Of a stretch of 64,000 nucleotides of DNA, positions 57,615 to 64,000 are shown piece by piece. Under the pieces are notes generated by a model, which was not told the DNA's origin, searched no databases, and worked only from the letters and a program-made list of their open reading frames with translations. Location: the NCBI RefSeq assembly GCF_000711295.1, contig NZ_JOMJ01000003.1, positions 881,001 through 945,000 on the forward strand. The letters are read 5' to 3'. Position numbers and translations under genes: made by a program. Numbering within the stretch: the first letter of the stretch is position 1; every line of letters begins with the position of its first letter. This DNA is from Desulfohalovibrio reitneri (GTDB taxonomy: Bacteria; Desulfobacterota; Desulfovibrionia; Desulfovibrionales; Desulfovibrionaceae).

Positions 57615-58009
57615 TGCATCCCGCATCGCGTCCGCTGCTGTTCATCCTTCTGGCCGCCGCCCTGCTCACCGCGGGATGCGGCGCCTCACGCTCCCGAAAC
57701 ATTGATCCCAGGGAAATGATTCTCTCCTTCCAGGGGGAGCGGATGGCCGAGGTGGCCTCCTGGGAGGTTCCTGATGAATCGTCATGGGATCCCGACAGTG
57801 GGTCGTTCTACGTTTGGGAATCGGTGCGTCGCGAGGAGATGCCCGGAGACGTGGTTCGGAGGGTGTACCAGTGGCGAAGCCGACCCGCCGGCGTGGGGGA
57901 GTGGCGCGGCGAGTTCGTCAGCCTCTATGTGAATGAATCCGGCAAGATAACCGGAGTGGAGTTCTTGGACTCCTCCAAGACCAAGAAGGAAACGAAAGGG
58001 GGCGAATGA
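57614..58009 (+). CDS. small lipoprotein, unknown function
   Basis: 131 residues from a GTG start at 57614 overlapping the fliM stop. The signal peptide ends in the lipobox LTAGC (Cys22), so it is a lipoprotein, then a mature domain of about 110 residues with alternating beta-like pattern (WDPDSGSFYVWESVRREEM, VYQWRSRPAGVGEWRGEFVSLYV). Not recognised. Translationally coupled to fliM and to the next membrane-protein gene (four-base overlap). Whether it has a flagellar role is unknown. Confidence 0.75.
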   Translation: MHPASRPLLFILLAAALLTAGCGASRSRNIDPREMILSFQGERMAEVASWEVPDESSWDPDSGSFYVWESVRREEMPGDVVRRVYQWRSRPAGVGEWRGEFVSLYVNESGKITGVEFLDSSKTKKETKGGE

Positions 58010-58413
58010 TGGTTCCGGCGCTGCAGGATCTTTTGGCCGCACTGTTGGGGGCGCTGGTCGCCGCGATTCTGGTGCGGCTGGCCACTCGCTGGGTGGCCAA
58101 GTTCACCCCCCCGTTCACGCGTGTGTTGCTGGTGGTGCTGGTGGCCTACCTGCTGTCCTGGCTGGCTGGCATCCTTTTCGGCACCCTCACCACCATGATC
58201 GGCATGGGCAAGGGCACCGCCTACACCGCGATCACGGCCCTGGCTGGCCTCGTCCTGCAGGTGGTCATCTACGGCCGCTACCTGGTGTCGCCGGAGGGCG
58301 TCAGCCTCGGCTACCGAAAAGCCATCCTCGTCGTGCTCATTCAGGTCCTGCTGGGAGCAGTCCTGGCCGTGGCTCTGGCCCTGGTGGCCGGGATGCTGGG
58401 TGGCGGAGGCTGA
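58006..58413 (+). CDS. small integral membrane protein, unknown
   Basis: 135 residues with four predicted membrane helices (about 6-24, 38-62, 70-90 and 105-130), and GTLTTMIGMGKGTAYTAITALAG between two of them. Not assigned to a family with confidence. Overlaps the lipoprotein gene by four bases and is followed by a terminator, closing the fliM unit. Confidence 0.75.
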   Translation: MMVPALQDLLAALLGALVAAILVRLATRWVAKFTPPFTRVLLVVLVAYLLSWLAGILFGTLTTMIGMGKGTAYTAITALAGLVLQVVIYGRYLVSPEGVSLGYRKAILVVLIQVLLGAVLAVALALVAGMLGGGG

Positions 58414-58438
58414 ATCCTGCCGCCTTCCTTTGAATAGA

Positions 58439-58472
58439 AAAAAGCCCGCCGAGTTCAATCGGCGGGCTTTTT
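58439..58472 (+). terminator. terminator closing the fliM unit
   Basis: A 12-base perfect stem (AAAGCCCGCCGA, 58441-58452, with 58459-58470) with a GTTCAA loop and a T run. It also marks the end of core DNA before the accessory island. Confidence 0.92.
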
Positions 58473-58757
58473 CATGACATAGAGAAAAATGGTGGAGGGA
58501 ACGACGACCTACCGCAAAATAGTCTCAAAGCCCGCGCTCCTCGTAACTACTTGATAATAAACGCCGAAGTCATCTCGCACAACCACTTCCCACCAACCCG
58601 ACCAGAGAAACGAATTTCTCCCCTGATTTCCCGGCACCGGACGAGGGTGACGGGTTTGCAGTAAAACCGGATACCTGGCGCTTCTCAGCAACAACTTCGA
58701 ATCCGGTTTTCGGACGCCGGTTCGGTTCCCAAAACGGGAATCGAATTGAGGTGCGCA
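58473..58757. other. probable junction between core DNA and the accessory island
   Basis: No gene can be supported. Two minus-strand frames of about 60 codons (58509-58694 and 58570-58761) overlap each other and have no clear ribosome site. TGGTGGAGGGA at 58490-58500 reads TCCCTCCACCA on the minus strand and looks like a tRNA or tmRNA 3' end, but no T-loop precedes it. It may be an attachment-site remnant. Base composition shifts toward A+T here. Confidence 0.4.
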
Positions 58758-58991
58758 TCACCCCTTCGGCGGATATGGGTCGTTCCCGTGGCTGTCCTTG
58801 TTCTGGATCTTCCCATCCTTGCCGTGGATGTAGAACTCGGTGCCTTGGTTCTGGCTGATCTTGCGCCCGGCATCGACGGCATCCTGCTTCCTGTCGAAGT
58901 GACCGCTGCTACGGGTCGCGCCGTCTTTTTTGACATCCCAGCCGCCGTCGGCGTTGGGCACGACATGATGTGAACCTGGTTTCTTTGGCAT
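58758..58991 (-). CDS. DUF2188 family protein
   Basis: 77 residues. The family pattern HHVVPNADGGWDVKKDGATRSSGHFDRKQDAVDAGRKI is clear: a small alpha/beta protein rich in charged residues, with HGKDGKIQNKDSHGNDPYPP at the end. Function is unknown, but such proteins are frequent on mobile and accessory DNA. AGGAGG lies five bases before the ATG at 58991. It is last in a minus-strand run that includes a large helicase. Confidence 0.85.
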   Translation of the reverse strand: MPKKPGSHHVVPNADGGWDVKKDGATRSSGHFDRKQDAVDAGRKISQNQGTEFYIHGKDGKIQNKDSHGNDPYPPKG

Positions 58992-59046
58992 GGTCGCCTC
59001 CTATTTCATGGTTTCCTTTGATATGAGTTACACCAACCGTTCTTCG

Positions 59047-59481
59047 CTACGATTGGATCAGCATCCGCTCCTCAGCATGGTCAACACGCCACTCCTTGCC
59101 TCGATCATCGGTCAGGATCACGGTGAAAATGGACCTGCCAATCGAGGTAGAACGGCCGTCCTCCGAATAGTCATCGATCCCGAAGTGGGCAGAGAGAACC
59201 GCCGTAACCACAGCGCCAGGTGGTGCCAGTTGCCCGGCGTTTCGGAGGAGTGTTCTCTGACACATCCCGGCAAGAATCCGGTTCCTCTCAATGTCGAATT
59301 CCGATGGTTCGATTCGCAGATCCAGGAGGTCAATTGCAACTGTCGGCAATCGGTGCTGGTACGCCAGCCAGGCATAATGCTGAGCCGAGCAGGCAAACAT
59401 ATGAGCGATGCCGCTGGCGAAGCTCTTGATATGCTTGCGGCCCAATTTTCTCTGCCCGAATGGTGTTTCTGCCGTCTCCAC
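59047..59481 (-). CDS. unknown protein of the helicase island
   Basis: Not recognised. The GTG at 59481, ten bases after GAGGAG, gives 144 residues; a TTG at 59490 sits too close to that ribosome site. The N-terminal part (about 10-60) has a helical pattern with KHIKSFASGIAHMFACSAQHYAWLAYQ. The C-terminal part (about 85-144) is beta-rich (AVVTAVLSAHFGIDDY, SIFTVILTDDRGKEWRVDHAE). No membrane helix or catalytic motif is visible. It lies 38 bases after the 461-residue gene and 55 before the DUF2188 gene, so it is probably co-transcribed with both. Confidence 0.65.
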   Translation of the reverse strand: METAETPFGQRKLGRKHIKSFASGIAHMFACSAQHYAWLAYQHRLPTVAIDLLDLRIEPSEFDIERNRILAGMCQRTLLRNAGQLAPPGAVVTAVLSAHFGIDDYSEDGRSTSIGRSIFTVILTDDRGKEWRVDHAEERMLIQS

Positions 59482-59519
59482 TGATCTCAATCTCCTCGTT
59501 TTGACTCAACCAGACAGGT

Positions 59520-60905
59520 TCACTCCGGCTGCCAGGCGCAATCTGCCCAGTGCGCTTCGTAGCGATTCACAAAGTTTTTCATCTCCCGGATGTTGGCGGC
59601 AGGTTCTCGGCAAGCCCGGGCGCAAGTAGAAACAACATCCCGGTAGAACTCCGGAGCGACAGCCCTGATGTCGCCATAATTCATAAGCAACTCAGGAAGG
59701 CGCTCCGTTATTTTTGCTCCGCGAGGTGCCATCACTATGCTCGGGGGCTCTCCATACGTGTTGATCAACACGTATCGCCAGCTTGGATCGGCGGCTCCCT
59801 GGCGAGGGACAATCTCACAGGGATATGCATCTCCACCGCCGGAAATGCCTTCATAGACTTCCTTGAGGGCCAGTGGTTTGTTGGCCACCAGGACATAAGG
59901 TCCGGCCTCTACATATCTGCCCATGCTTTCGTCGAATTCGATGCCGAGCAAGACTTCGAGGTCAAAACGCGCATGCCGGTCAAGGGACGCCTTCCCCGAG
60001 GTGAACCATTGAAGTTCCCGCAAGGTGATCCCTACACACTTGGCAATCTCAGCAGGTGGATTGGGCCAGCACGCCACGAGGTTCTTGGCGATCACGGCCG
60101 CGTTGTCATAGTCACTGTCGGCCCAGAAATCATCCTCCTCGGCAATATCCTCCGGTGCCTTCTCACCTGTCAGTAGCCAGGTACAGCCATCAAACCCATC
60201 GTGGTTGAAATATCGGGGCTGATCGGACGGCAGCGAAGTTTCCCAGGATGACAGCCATGGGCCAGGCTCCCAGTCGAGTCCACCTGCCACTGTTGGCACC
60301 GGCACTTGCGCCGGTAAGGTCAGCCACTGCTGGATTCTGTCTTCAACCTCGCGGCTGTTGACGCCTCTGTGGCCATCCCTGACACGGAAATCGTGGTCAA
60401 TTTGAGCGTATCGGCAAAGGGCCTGAATGGCCCCGGCAAGAGACCGGTCATTTCCGTCGTGCTTCCTCAGCAGCCACCGACTGGAGTCCTGGGCTGAGCG
60501 CAGGGAGGCTGGAAGGGATTTCTCCTTGGCGTCGGCGACCTCGACCCGGACGCCCATTTTTGCCATTGCCCCTGCCAGCTCAGAGCTGGCCGTCGCGAGG
60601 TGGCGGTTGATCCGCAGGATGTCTGGTTGGCCACGCAAGCCTTCGGCGTTACGCCACGCCTCCAGGAGAACATCCCGGAAGGCCCTGGGTTGATCGACTT
60701 GGGTGAAGGTCATCCACCGGATGGGCAACCCGGCAACGGTGAGTCCATAAAGTATCAGCGGGCTGAGCCCGTACCGCTCTGCATCCTTGATCTTGATCGG
60801 GTCCCCCACCGACACCATGCCATGCTCCGGATGGTGGAAAAGGAACTTGGCTATCGCAACGTAGAAATGATGCTCTCTTGGTGATGGCTGCGTCTGCTGA
60901 TTCAT
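59520..60905 (-). CDS. 461-residue unknown protein with HTH-like segment, helicase island
   Basis: Not recognised. The ATG at 60905 has CAGGAG five bases upstream and gives 461 residues; a GTG at 60911 is the alternative. The N-terminal half is alpha/beta, with YGLSPLILYGLTVAGLPIRW early on. Near residues 290-330, PPAEIAKCVGITLRELQWFTSGKASLDRH resembles an XRE-type helix-turn-helix, followed by an LEVLLGIEFDE stretch. A further domain (about 345-400) contains YVLINTYGEPPSIVMAPRG. No nuclease or Toll/interleukin motif is seen. It lies directly downstream of the helicase gene on the same strand (114-base gap). Confidence 0.7.
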   Translation of the reverse strand: MNQQTQPSPREHHFYVAIAKFLFHHPEHGMVSVGDPIKIKDAERYGLSPLILYGLTVAGLPIRWMTFTQVDQPRAFRDVLLEAWRNAEGLRGQPDILRINRHLATASSELAGAMAKMGVRVEVADAKEKSLPASLRSAQDSSRWLLRKHDGNDRSLAGAIQALCRYAQIDHDFRVRDGHRGVNSREVEDRIQQWLTLPAQVPVPTVAGGLDWEPGPWLSSWETSLPSDQPRYFNHDGFDGCTWLLTGEKAPEDIAEEDDFWADSDYDNAAVIAKNLVACWPNPPAEIAKCVGITLRELQWFTSGKASLDRHARFDLEVLLGIEFDESMGRYVEAGPYVLVANKPLALKEVYEGISGGGDAYPCEIVPRQGAADPSWRYVLINTYGEPPSIVMAPRGAKITERLPELLMNYGDIRAVAPEFYRDVVSTCARACREPAANIREMKNFVNRYEAHWADCAWQPE

Positions 60906-61019
60906 GCCCACTCCTGGGGAAATGCGAGCTTTCCCAGAGAACTGCCGTGGGCTCTGCGGTCCGCCAACAATATGGCCAACAGTAGAGCGCGAGATAGCCT
61001 GGGTCGATGATCTGGATTT

Positions 61020-64000
61020 CTATTGCAGGAGTTCATTCATTCGCTCCTGGAAATAGCTTGGGTATTTCTCCATCACCGCCCTGGCTCCGGCCTGATCCTT
61101 TTTCAGCGCCTTCACGAGATCCTTCTTCTGGGTCGCTGCCAGGTTCAAGGATGCGGCGAGGTCCTGAGCGATGACGCGGTCCGAAAAGCCAAGCTCGTAA
61201 AGGGCTATGGTGGTTTTGGTCGGAAGACCATATTTCAGACGCTTTTGAAAAAGCTGCAGACGATTGATCAGGTCTCCAGTGCCATCTTGGTCGAGGGTTT
61301 CGATGAATTCACACACAGCGCCTACAACGAGCGCTCCGTCATAAGCGAGCGTCCCTTCGCAGACATCGACGACATGATCGATTTTGAACTCCCTCCGGCG
61401 GGTGCCCCATATCATCTTGGCTTTTCGCTTACGGATGATTTTCAGGAGATCGCTGAAGGGCTTTCCACTGATCCACCCATGTGCGATTTCTTTTAGCACC
61501 TCCGGCTTATCGAACTTGGTGAATACGCCACTGTTGATATGCCGGGTAAGCAATGGCCAGGCAAGATCGAGCGCGTCTGTTTCATCAACAATCGTAAGCA
61601 GACTGTCAGCGTTGGTTTGGACCCATCCCTCGATGGCTTGGGCATCTTGAATACCGTAAAGCGTCCGGCCATAGATTTTACGGCGAGCCGGATCTGTGAT
61701 GTTTGCAGAGATGTTCCCAGCGAGAAGCTGAAACAACTCGCGGATATGCTCCTTTTTCTGATCATCAGCCAGGAAAAAAGCCAGCGTCCCTTCGGCCAGG
61801 CGGATAACATCAGCTTCCGAAAGACCATTTCCAGATTCATCCCAATGAGATAGCAGGAAGCTCTCGACGGCACAGATTAGGCTGATTCTCCAGGCGATTT
61901 GCCGCTCGACACCGTCTCGGGAGAAATTTTTGTCTCCATGTCGTGCGGCTATCCCGGCAGCCAGCTTGGCAATTTCATCAGGATCGTCGATATAGGCCTT
62001 GGCAAAATCCAGTGCCTCCATGGTGATGGTGTATTTCTCGTCATCGCTCTTGATGGGATCGAAGATCGATAGAAGATTGCTGATGCATGGCTCAGAATTG
62101 CGTGGCTCCAGAAGTTCTTTCACTTGGTCCCAGCGCCATTTGTCGTTACGAGCCTTTCGCTTGTCATAGATCACTGGGTCTGCAAACAGGATGCTGCCTT
62201 CGGTATGCATCCCGGCTCGACCCGCTCGGCCAATGAGGTTGTGGAAATCGCGAACCTTGATGCGCTCCATGCCCTGGTAGACACTGGTCACGATGAGGTA
62301 TCGAATCGGAAGGTTTACGCCCTGCGCCAAGGTGGATGTGCAAACAACGAATCGCACAAGGTCGTCGCGCATGGCATGCTCCACCGCCAGCCGGATACCA
62401 TGCGGCGTATTGCCATGATGGGAGAAAATGCCGTGTGCCGCACTCTGGGACGCCGGGGCGTCAGCGCCGAGGTTCTCGACATGCAAATGTGTTAGCCTCG
62501 CAACTTCCTGGGCGTCTGAAAAATCTGACGGCAAGGCCAGCGGTGCACCTCGCTCGATAATATCGACGGCCTTTTCACAGACGCTGGCCGCTGTCGACTT
62601 CCGCCCGCAGAAAACAGCGATACTGCCATTCGGGACCAATTTCAGACCGAGGTAAAGTGCGATAGCCTGCCCATCCGTTTTTTCAGGGAAAAAGCGATCC
62701 GTCCTTTCCCGCTTCTTCCTTCCGAGATTGAATCTTTCGATCACCCTCGGAACGAAAAACTCACCTTGTTCGGCGTCACGACTGTCGACGTACTCGATCT
62801 TTCCCAACTGATCGAACCAGCTCGCAAATCCGACCGATCTGAAAGTCGGAATCAGGGTTGTGCCTTCGACGACATTGGGTTCCCCGTTCAGCCATTCTCC
62901 AACAGCCTCGGCGTTGCTGATGACCGCTGAGATCAGGACATTCTGGGTTCCTTCAGGAATCATGGAGCGCAGCGACGTCAGAAGCAGCTCGTATGTGATG
63001 CCTCGGGTGCCGCTGTCGAACTGGTGGCCCTCATCAAAAACCAGCAGGCCAACGTGGACAGCCAGCTCCGGAGCATGCCGAAGGACATAGAGCAGCTTCT
63101 CGGGGGTTACGACCAGGATCTGTTGGTGCCCCAGAAGTTCGGCAATCTCGAAGTCGGTCTGTAGGGCATCGGATAATTCATCCACCTTGGTGGTTTCGTT
63201 GTGGAACGCTTCGACGAGGCTGTTCTTGATCTCATGGCACAGCGCCCGGAACGGGGCGATGATGATGGCAAGTGATACGCGCTCGGCCAGAAACGCGCTT
63301 CGAAGAATCAGCTCTGTTGCCTTCGTTTTGCCAGCGCTGGTAGGCATTTGAACGATGGCAGACTCGCCTTTGAGAACATCAGCCTTGCCCAAAAGGTGTT
63401 GCGCAGGCCAGAGTTCCTTGATGAACGAATCCTTTTGCAGCGCATGGAGCCATTTGTCGCGGGGCAACCCGGAGTATGACGGCAAAGCCTTCCAGGCGGA
63501 ATTCTCCAGCTTTTTCCTCAGAACGGCCGCGATCACGTCACCAAACAGAAGTTGCCTGGGCGTGCCGAATTCATAGACGGCGTCCCGTAGCTTCGTGGCC
63601 AAATCGAGGAGATTTTCTTCCCCGTTCCCATCCTCAAAAAACTGGAGAATCCACTTTGAAATCCCGTCGATGAATCCGCCGAACGGCCCCTCAGCTCCAT
63701 CAAAATAGGTTTCCAGATCGGCCTGCAGCAACCAGAGCAACAGGTCCTCCAAACTATCGCCATCCAAATCCGGGCAGTCGCCATCGATGCGCTTCGCTAA
63801 TACCGACGCGCTTCCGGGAAGATCACACAGGTAATAGGAGGCGGAGCCCAGAAGCACGAGGTATGGATCAAGTGTCTCGTTCAACTTTGACTGGAGGTAG
63901 GAGTCAAAAAAGCGGGCGGAAAACAGCAGATTGGTTCTCAGCTCCGAGAGGGAATCGGGATCTGGCTCCTCCCGGTTGATGGCGGCGGCGAGGTCACCCA
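61020..64000 (-). CDS. Ski2-like SF2 DEAD/DEAH-box helicase, N-terminus beyond window
   Basis: A very large helicase, at least 993 codons long. A TTG at 63884 could start a 954-residue product, but the frame stays open to the window edge and upstream codons read as ordinary helical protein (REEPDPDSLSELRTNLLFSA, then RFFDSYLQSK). The true start is therefore outside. Motif I is PTSAGKT (near 63330-63350), motif II is DEGH (near 63025), and motif VI is GRAGRAG (62212-62234). AQGVNLP is motif V. The long C-terminal part (about 370 residues) is helical. Motifs and order fit the Ski2/Hel308 branch used by defence systems such as Hachiman HamB. The genes upstream, which would settle this, are not visible. 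Confidence 0.82.
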   Translation of the reverse strand, partial: GDLAAAINREEPDPDSLSELRTNLLFSARFFDSYLQSKLNETLDPYLVLLGSASYYLCDLPGSASVLAKRIDGDCPDLDGDSLEDLLLWLLQADLETYFDGAEGPFGGFIDGISKWILQFFEDGNGEENLLDLATKLRDAVYEFGTPRQLLFGDVIAAVLRKKLENSAWKALPSYSGLPRDKWLHALQKDSFIKELWPAQHLLGKADVLKGESAIVQMPTSAGKTKATELILRSAFLAERVSLAIIIAPFRALCHEIKNSLVEAFHNETTKVDELSDALQTDFEIAELLGHQQILVVTPEKLLYVLRHAPELAVHVGLLVFDEGHQFDSGTRGITYELLLTSLRSMIPEGTQNVLISAVISNAEAVGEWLNGEPNVVEGTTLIPTFRSVGFASWFDQLGKIEYVDSRDAEQGEFFVPRVIERFNLGRKKRERTDRFFPEKTDGQAIALYLGLKLVPNGSIAVFCGRKSTAASVCEKAVDIIERGAPLALPSDFSDAQEVARLTHLHVENLGADAPASQSAAHGIFSHHGNTPHGIRLAVEHAMRDDLVRFVVCTSTLAQGVNLPIRYLIVTSVYQGMERIKVRDFHNLIGRAGRAGMHTEGSILFADPVIYDKRKARNDKWRWDQVKELLEPRNSEPCISNLLSIFDPIKSDDEKYTITMEALDFAKAYIDDPDEIAKLAAGIAARHGDKNFSRDGVERQIAWRISLICAVESFLLSHWDESGNGLSEADVIRLAEGTLAFFLADDQKKEHIRELFQLLAGNISANITDPARRKIYGRTLYGIQDAQAIEGWVQTNADSLLTIVDETDALDLAWPLLTRHINSGVFTKFDKPEVLKEIAHGWISGKPFSDLLKIIRKRKAKMIWGTRRREFKIDHVVDVCEGTLAYDGALVVGAVCEFIETLDQDGTGDLINRLQLFQKRLKYGLPTKTTIALYELGFSDRVIAQDLAASLNLAATQKKDLVKALKKDQAGARAVMEKYPSYFQERMNELLQ

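Noticed and set aside
58480-58560. tRNA gene at the island boundary
   Set aside because: Only a CCA-like 3' end is visible on the minus strand; no T-loop TTC consensus, anticodon arm or D-arm can be folded.
58509-58761. Two short minus-strand frames of about 60 codons
   Set aside because: They overlap each other in different frames, have no ribosome site, and no hydrophobic or family pattern.
1-64000. CRISPR arrays and insertion sequences
   Set aside because: Looked for regularly spaced repeats and transposase genes; none seen.

Overview
The window looks like a piece of chromosome from a high-GC, Gram-negative, sulfate-reducing bacterium of the Desulfovibrionaceae. The evidence is a periplasmic [NiFe] hydrogenase of the Desulfovibrio HynBA type with its maturation genes, the birA / long pyruvate carboxylase / oversized PEP synthase trio, a split archaeal-type glutamate synthase, and several outer-membrane lipoproteins. 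Genus and species cannot be fixed from the sequence alone. Most of the window (1-58.4 kb) is dense, ordinary core genome. The last 5.5 kb is a different kind of DNA, probably acquired.

Layout. (a) 0-8 kb, plus: the end of biotin ligase birA, pyruvate carboxylase, and a PEP synthase-like enzyme, together an anaplerotic/gluconeogenic module. A minus-strand M23 peptidase faces it. (b) 10-13.6 kb: hynB, hynA, the maturation protease hynD and the chaperone hypC, then a convergent CBS-domain gene. (c) 14.3-30.6 kb, plus: a long string of housekeeping genes. These are pcm, DUF368 lipid-carrier transporter, Mrp ATPase, pgsA, ftsB-like, TPR, lipoprotein, fbp, tsaD, trxA, trxB, bamD, a HisD-like protein, an orphan EF-G, DUF2062, otsA, rsmA, HU, and an overlooked 58-residue membrane protein. 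(d) 30.7-37.4 kb: rpsU, yqeY, mutS2, dnaG, rpoD, a macromolecular-synthesis cluster ending in a strong terminator. (e) 37.6-41.5 kb: four genes of a split glutamate synthase, followed by yajC, secD and secF. (f) 44.9-48.4 kb, minus: nadC-nadA-nadB, complete de novo quinolinate and NaMN synthesis. (g) mgtE on plus, then a minus-strand run ileS, lspA, PLDc_N, cpoB, NIL-ferredoxin, PilZ, cheZ. (h) fliM with a lipoprotein and a membrane protein on plus.

(i) 58.5-64 kb, minus: an accessory island with visibly lower GC. It holds a DUF2188 protein, two unrecognised proteins and a very large Ski2-like SF2 helicase whose reading frame runs off the right edge of the window. This is the best candidate for an uncharacterised system, most likely phage or plasmid defence; a Hachiman-type helicase is one possibility. 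Genes upstream of it lie outside the window and decide the question.

A second candidate sits in core DNA at 49.96-51.8 kb. It is a translationally coupled ferredoxin (NIL domain) and a PilZ protein carrying two CxxC motifs, followed by a CheZ phosphatase. This arrangement could link redox state and c-di-GMP to flagellar control.

No rRNA, tRNA, CRISPR array or insertion sequence could be supported in this window.
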